NCBI RefSeq assembly: GCF_963675165.1
Contig: NC_087377.1
Location: 13,760,198-13,824,197, forward strand
DNA: 64,000 nt
Direction of reading: 5' to 3'
Source: Halichondria panicea
Lineage: Eukaryota; Porifera; Demospongiae; Suberitida; Halichondriidae
In this document: positions 59,022 through 64,000 of the stretch, piece by piece
How positions within the stretch are numbered: the first letter of the stretch is position 1
Layout of the letters: each line of letters opens with the position of its first letter
The notes under the pieces: generated by a model
The model's database searches: none
What the model was told of the DNA's origin: nothing
What the model saw: the letters and a program-made list of their open reading frames with translations, nothing else
Position numbers and translations under genes: made by a program

Positions 59022-60185
59022 AAGGATTGTCTGAAACCTTACGTGGGGACAGGTGAGCCTGTGAGCGTGCTGTTGTTGTTGTAGTGTTTCTATGACGATG
59101 TGTGGAGCTTTATGGTGTATAGTGGGATAAAGGTGACAAAGGTGTAATAGCATCAATATGCCCCACATTGACGTCCTTTTTTCAGAATGGTAGTAGCAAA
59201 AAATTATTTCTTGTTGTATTGTACATTTGTAACATAACTGAAGATTCAACATAATCTTCTTGATATGAAAGAGTCATTTAAAAGAGAAAAAACACATTCA
59301 GCAGCAGCAGAGGACCGTCCTATTTGTACCGAATTCACCAAATTCAAAATTTTAACCCTATTATGCCAGCATAATTTGCCAGGGCCTATTGTTGTGTATT
59401 GTAAATAGAGCTATAATAATTATGCACAATAGCAATTTAAACCAAATCTAATCTAGCTTATGCTCCCCCTCCAGTTTCCTTCTCCTGCTTGGAGAGCTGA
59501 GTGGTGTGAGTGGGTGTGGTGACCGAGTGTCCTCCCTCCTCCTCCTCTGTGCTGAGACACTACAACACAATCACTACCCTCAACACCTCAACCTCCTGGA
59601 GACACTGCTCAAACTGGTGAGATTGGTGATACATAAAAAGATTCAGTATGACCACAGAGGAGGTCTGACATGCGTGTAGGAATCACTATAGCTATAAGTT
59701 CAGTGCATTGACGTCATTGCGTGATAACATCCAGACCAAAAAATACACTAGCACTTGTATGCATGTCGGACGTCCTCTGGTGATGACCCTGTGCTCTCTA
59801 TGTCTATAAATTTACTTTAGTGTGATGCATGTTGTATTATCGATAGCATGGGTTGAAATTTCTTGGACAGCTAGATCACCTAAATTTCCTTAAAAGCTGA
59901 CGTAAGAAACTTTCTCCATAATAATTATTATACTTGTATTTGTGTAATTTTACTGTGACTATACATAACTTATTTGAGTGTGTTTCCTAATTTAAGCTAT
60001 TTCAATAGAATGATAATGAATCTACATACTCTACTTATTACATGTACCCCCCCCCCCCCCACCCACAGAGCAGTGACAATGCCCTGGTGGTGCAATATGC
60101 TGGAGTGGACTGTCTCACTTCACTCTGTCAGCTGCTGGGAGAATGATCCTCAGAGGGAGAATAGAACAGCACAATCCAATGTGAG
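56690..60185 (+). pseudogene. HEAT-like relic, copy v, mixed with receptor-tail exons
   Basis: In order: proline-rich exon (about 56698-56750, RDRVPGPPP); death-domain scrap (about 56855-56893, APTWRELRDHL); HEAT-like exon (57461-57553, frameshifted); VKDCLK scrap (about 57720); receptor tail exon 10 scrap (about 58062, ADKEGYNQNQ); receptor tail exon 13 scrap (about 58198-58238, RLPGYDQLGNV); HEAT last exon scrap (about 58510-58558); HEAT exon 58749-58835 (VDFYISQSRAANHAGREAA, open); VKDCLKPYVGT exon (about 59019-59051); 59476-59614 (LLLLGELSGVSG...LLETLLKL, open); last exon 60069-60180, with a 1-bp loss after CQLLG. Interpreted as overlapping duplicated pieces. Confidence 0.6.
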
Positions 60186-60272
60186 TCTTTGAATAATGTC
60201 TATATACGTAGCTACGTACATGACTTAAGCCAACAACTCAAAGCCTATAAGACAACTGTCAAATCATATATA

Positions 60273-60749
60273 CCGTATTCACCCGAATTACCGGGACACT
60301 CTATTCTAAGGGACACTTCGGACTTACGTAATTTTTTTCATTCTATATTAAGGAACAACGGGAAATGTAAATATTTTTAGACGTCCCGATCTAATTAGAA
60401 CGAAAAAGAGTATGTTAGCTCGATAGAGACTCAAAACTCTTAGAAACTCTCTGGATTCTACTCTCTGGCACCGTAATATGTCACTGACGGTTGAAGACAC
60501 CTTTGTAGACATGGAACCCGCGTACACAGCTTCTAAACTGCACGAAAGACATTTTAGCTGCAGAGCTAGCCTCGGCCTGGAATCGAGGCCTTGTACATAC
60601 CTTAAATGGGGAAATATTCGTTCTAATTACTACGGGACACCCTAATACAAGGGACACTTCGACTTTAACGTAATTTTTCTTGCTCTATTCCAAGGGACAC
60701 TGCAAGCCGTAATTATTTTTTTGTGTCCCGGTAATTCGGGTGAATACGG
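60273..60749. mobile_element. TA-flanked MITE, 477 bp
   Basis: Ends CCGTATTCACCCGAATTACC / inverse, arms about 27 bp with further subterminal GGGACAC repeats. TA at 60271-60272 and 60750-60751. The duplicate at 32655-32680 has the empty site CATATATAGTGTC. Confidence 0.85.
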
Positions 60750-60885
60750 TAGTGTCATTCAGGATTCCTTTGTACTATGTGTATGCATATCAGATCGACG
60801 TTTGCCACTAGTTGATAATTAAGACCTAATTGTTAAGTACATGGGAAAATGCCTCGGAGACGGTATACTATGGGACTTAGTGTAC

Positions 60886-62123
60886 CCATAGATAATAGAG
60901 CACAGAAAGGGATTGGAAACGTAATGATATTCATAGCATTCTTGGTTCATATGCGTGTCTCCATCACGTGACCAATTAATGGTGGGGATTTAATAGAGTT
61001 ACATGACAGGTGGCAATGGTTTAATATTCCTATGGCAAGCAGCAAGCTAGTCTCCAGGCGCAGGCTAGGCAGAAACAGTCACTGGTAGTACTGCAGCAAG
61101 TGAGCTTGATTACCAATATCTGTGGAAAAAAATTGTGGCAGTGCTTGCTCAGGGCCAGGGAGACTTATCTCAAACTGTGATCGATGTTTCAAGGTGCAGC
61201 TCAGGAGTTGGCCAAGATTGAAATAAATGAGAAGAACACCATTACTACTTTGTTCGATGTATGACGGCACTAATAAATATCTAGACTGGATGTCAGCAAG
61301 AGATGGAACCTGTGAACAATAGCAATAACAAAATTGTTACCATTAAGTTTACCTTTTCTGATAAGGAATCATTGTGATCATTGTGTATGTGTGCACTGTT
61401 GGGCTGGTTTTGAGCCTTCAAGACCCTAGTCGGTGCCTTTCAGCATTATTACATTTAATTTACCAAACGTAAACTGTCTATGTTCCATCAGTATTACCTA
61501 CACATACATACGTACATGTACATGCAGGACATTTTAATGTTGTGATCTCTCAGAGTATTTATATGTTAATCTTTATTAACCATGCATTTCTACAACCACT
61601 TCTTAGCAAATGAGACTCCTTAACACTTGTTCTTAATCATTTGCAAGGTCAGGAAAACTCCACACAGCAACCAATGATTCTGCACTGATTTACTGTTACA
61701 ACTGGTCCTTAAACATGTATTTGGACTAATCAACAAGACAGTGCAACACAGTGCTGTCAAATGAACCTACTCTTGTTTCTAAAAATGTACAAAAAACTTT
61801 AATAAAGTTCTAAAAACTCCACAAGTATAATATTATTGTAACACTTTGACTCTCTACTAACCTTTCTTCATAGAGGTTTTGCTGCAGAAAACAGAGATTT
61901 AACACTGGTATAGCACACATAAGATGATTGCGGGGGTGGCTACACAGTTTTGTGGTCTAAAGCAGATTCATAGCCATCCAATTGTCAAAAGAGTAGAATA
62001 GTAAACAAACAATTAACACTTGTAACCGCGAGACACGCATATGACACAGCTGCAAGATGTCACTACGTGGGTTGTATACTGGGTCACGTGAACGTTTCCA
62101 ATCCCTGTCTCTATTATCTATGG
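60886..62123. mobile_element. 1.24-kb TIR element with 5-bp target duplication
   Basis: Ends CCATAGATAATAGAG / inverse, continuing about 35 bp with small gaps. TGTAC flanks both sides (60881-60885, 62124-62128), and the duplicate near 32790 has one TGTAC. Internal minus frame 61079-61270 (63 aa, FNLGQLLSCTLKHRSQFEIS) is not recognised. Target length leaves the superfamily open. Confidence 0.7.
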
Positions 62124-64000
62124 TGTACCTATACAACTTACTTAGTATCCTAGTCAAGCATCGAGGCAAGCTAGGTTTGTGTGTGCGCACTGCGCACTGT
62201 AGTATCTAAATGAGTTAGACACTAGCTGTTTGTCGGTGTCTGTGTGATTTAGAAGCCCTCAGCCACTTATAGTACCCTCGCTACGATCGGGAGGCTAAAA
62301 CAGTGCCCTTGGGCATCTTTCTAAATCCCATAGACACCTCCAAAATATGAGTGTATAACTTTTATATGATCTACGTGTCACCATTGTGAGAAGTGCCTCA
62401 GAGGTGGTAATCATGTACTGCATAATATAGAGGGTGGGAGTAGTTGCATTTTGTGTAAACATTTTTTCATCTGCCAAACCACACCCAAAATGTCAGTAAT
62501 ACACTTACATTAAAAATCAGGTTTGGGGAAGCCAGAACTGACCAGTATGCGGAATAGCGTGTGGCTGCATATTGAGGTGACCTGGATTAGAGAGAGTCTG
62601 CTATATATAATAAAAGCACCGCGGGTGCTGATGCCTCGGTGGAGGTGCCAAAGCTACATAACATAAAGCTACTATATAGCTATAGCTAGCTTTTATACAC
62701 ACATTGATTATAATTATCATGATGAATTTTGCTGCATGCAGAATCCAGAATCACAGGGAAACTCAAAGAGTGGGTAATGATCGATGATGATTGTTGTTAA
62801 TAGCGATCGACGCCAAAAGTTCAAGTCTAATGGCTGCAATCAAGTCAGCAGAGCCTTGCAGCTCTCTTCTCACTCTTGCAGCTATCAATAGCTAGCGTTC
62901 TAGTGCAGAGCTAACTACTAAGTAGAGTAGCAACACTCGGTGAACAAGTTTTGCTACGGACTCTTCTGAAAAGGCTGCAATGGCATTCCAAGTAAGCAAA
63001 ACTAGGCATAACTCGAGAACAAAGCTTTATTTTGCAAATCCACAAATACCAAGCCAAGAAAACATGACTAGAAGCCTATAGAAACTCTTACTTGCACTTC
63101 ATTGATCCTTGAGCAGCTGAAACAGTCTACACACACAGACACACACACAGACACACAAACACGCTACCGTATACCTCGCTTGCGCATGCGCACCGAGGCA
63201 TAACTAGTGTTTAAGCTGGCGCTGTGCTAATGCCTCTCACCATGTTTTTGCTTTCGCTCAAAAGTATTAGAGTGTTATATTAGTTTCTATAATGAATTTC
63301 ATATTAAAGTTAGCTTATCTATATAAAGTCACTGAGAAGAAAAGACTTATTTACATGCATCTATTGTTATTATTTATTGTATTATGTGGCTTACCAGGAC
63401 CTCAAGAAAGAAGAAAATTGATTCTTCCAGGATCCGTAGTTCAGTGTATATAATATCTAAGAAGAAAAGACTTATGTACATACATATTGTTATCTATAAT
63501 TATTGTTATATTGGTAGTGTTTTGTGGCTTACCAGGCCCTCAAGACAAAAGATGATTCTGCCAGGAGGATCTGGATCTGGATCTTGGATATTATTTTCTC
63601 ATACATGGGGAATGAGCGAGCATGCGCATTACATCCACAGGAATAATTAAAGCAAAGAGATCAATTTCACAAATGGATACTGCTAGCTAGCTGTTTTAAC
63701 ATATATTTTCTGAGTATTGTAGCTAACAAAAAGCTAGCGCTTTAGTGCAAGGCTAACTCATATGTTGAATAGAAAGTTTGTGCGGACAGATGATGCTATA
63801 TATGAAAGATTCTGAAGAGACTGCAACAGCCTTCAATGTGAGTCAAACTAGCCATAACTCGAGAAAGAAGCTTTAGTTTGCTAATCCACAAATCAAAATC
63901 CAAGAGAACGTGGCTAGAAGCCTATAGAAACTGTTAGCTTTCGTCGCATTGCAACCGTTGAGCAGTTACAGCTGGAACAGACGCACACACGCACACACAC
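62124..64000. repeat. Repeat-rich right end, no gene
   Basis: Contains a foldback-family MITE (62212-62350), two inverted copies of the 22600 repeat (about 62850-63190 and 63720-64000, the second cut by the window edge) and the inverse of the 10640 repeat (about 63230-63600). No exon recognised. Confidence 0.55.

Noticed and set aside
63384-63650. 88-aa frame near the right edge
   Set aside because: It lies in an interspersed repeat also found inverted near 10700 and has no recognisable domain.

Overview
This window is animal nuclear DNA: intron-rich, AT-rich, packed with small DNA transposons and (CA)n microsatellites, and without rRNA, tRNA or prokaryote-type operons. Its genes encode extracellular Ig, fibronectin III and sushi (CCP) modules on class 1-1 exons and have compact introns. 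An early-branching invertebrate, most likely a demosponge of the Amphimedon type, fits best; this is inference, because no marker gene names the species.

The main content is a cluster of related type I membrane receptors. Four have gene models that splice into one frame with consensus sites. A (340-5315, minus) and A' (44592-51523, plus) are long-tailed: signal peptide, Ig, FN3, three sushi, TM, then a tail with ITIM-like and YxxM tyrosine motifs, a death domain and proline-rich SH3-ligand-like ends. D (20688-22295, plus) and F (33728-36000, minus) have nearly the same ectodomain but a short tail with conserved YEEV and YGPV motifs. A fifth intact gene, B (5548-11684, plus), has an Ig-like and an FN3 module, a TM and almost no tail, and lies head-to-head with A. 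C (15549-16841), E (24367-25680), B' (42326-42809) and a sushi relic near 26.6-27.4 kb are pseudogenes.

Layout: a large inverted duplication frames the window. The left arm (1 to about 6815, running off the left edge) carries A and the 5' end of B. The right arm (about 41510 to 51930) carries A' and a truncated B'. Between the arms, receptor genes alternate with decayed copies of a second gene type: HEAT/armadillo-like exons with death-domain half-exons and a proline-rich exon. These lie at about 18.3-20.1 (minus), 23.9 (minus), 28.9-32.6 (plus), 36.3-38.8 (plus) and 56.7-60.2 kb (plus). Every such copy seen is fragmentary or frameshifted. The receptor/HEAT pair recurs head-to-head (D, F) and tail-to-tail (C, F).

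Transposons fill introns and spacers. Several can be delimited by comparing filled and empty duplicate copies: TA-flanked MITEs (28268-28816, 60273-60749), a TTA-flanked PIF/Harbinger-like MITE (39684-39958), an element with a 9-bp target duplication carrying a RecQ-helicase-like fragment (30568-31672), an element with a 5-bp duplication (60886-62123) and a long inverted-repeat element with 861-bp arms (53496-56460).

Functionally the cluster looks like a paired-receptor system: shared, shuffled ectodomains joined to either a long inhibitory/death-type tail, a short YEEV tail, or no tail. That suggests self/non-self or microbe recognition, but the role is inferred from architecture only.
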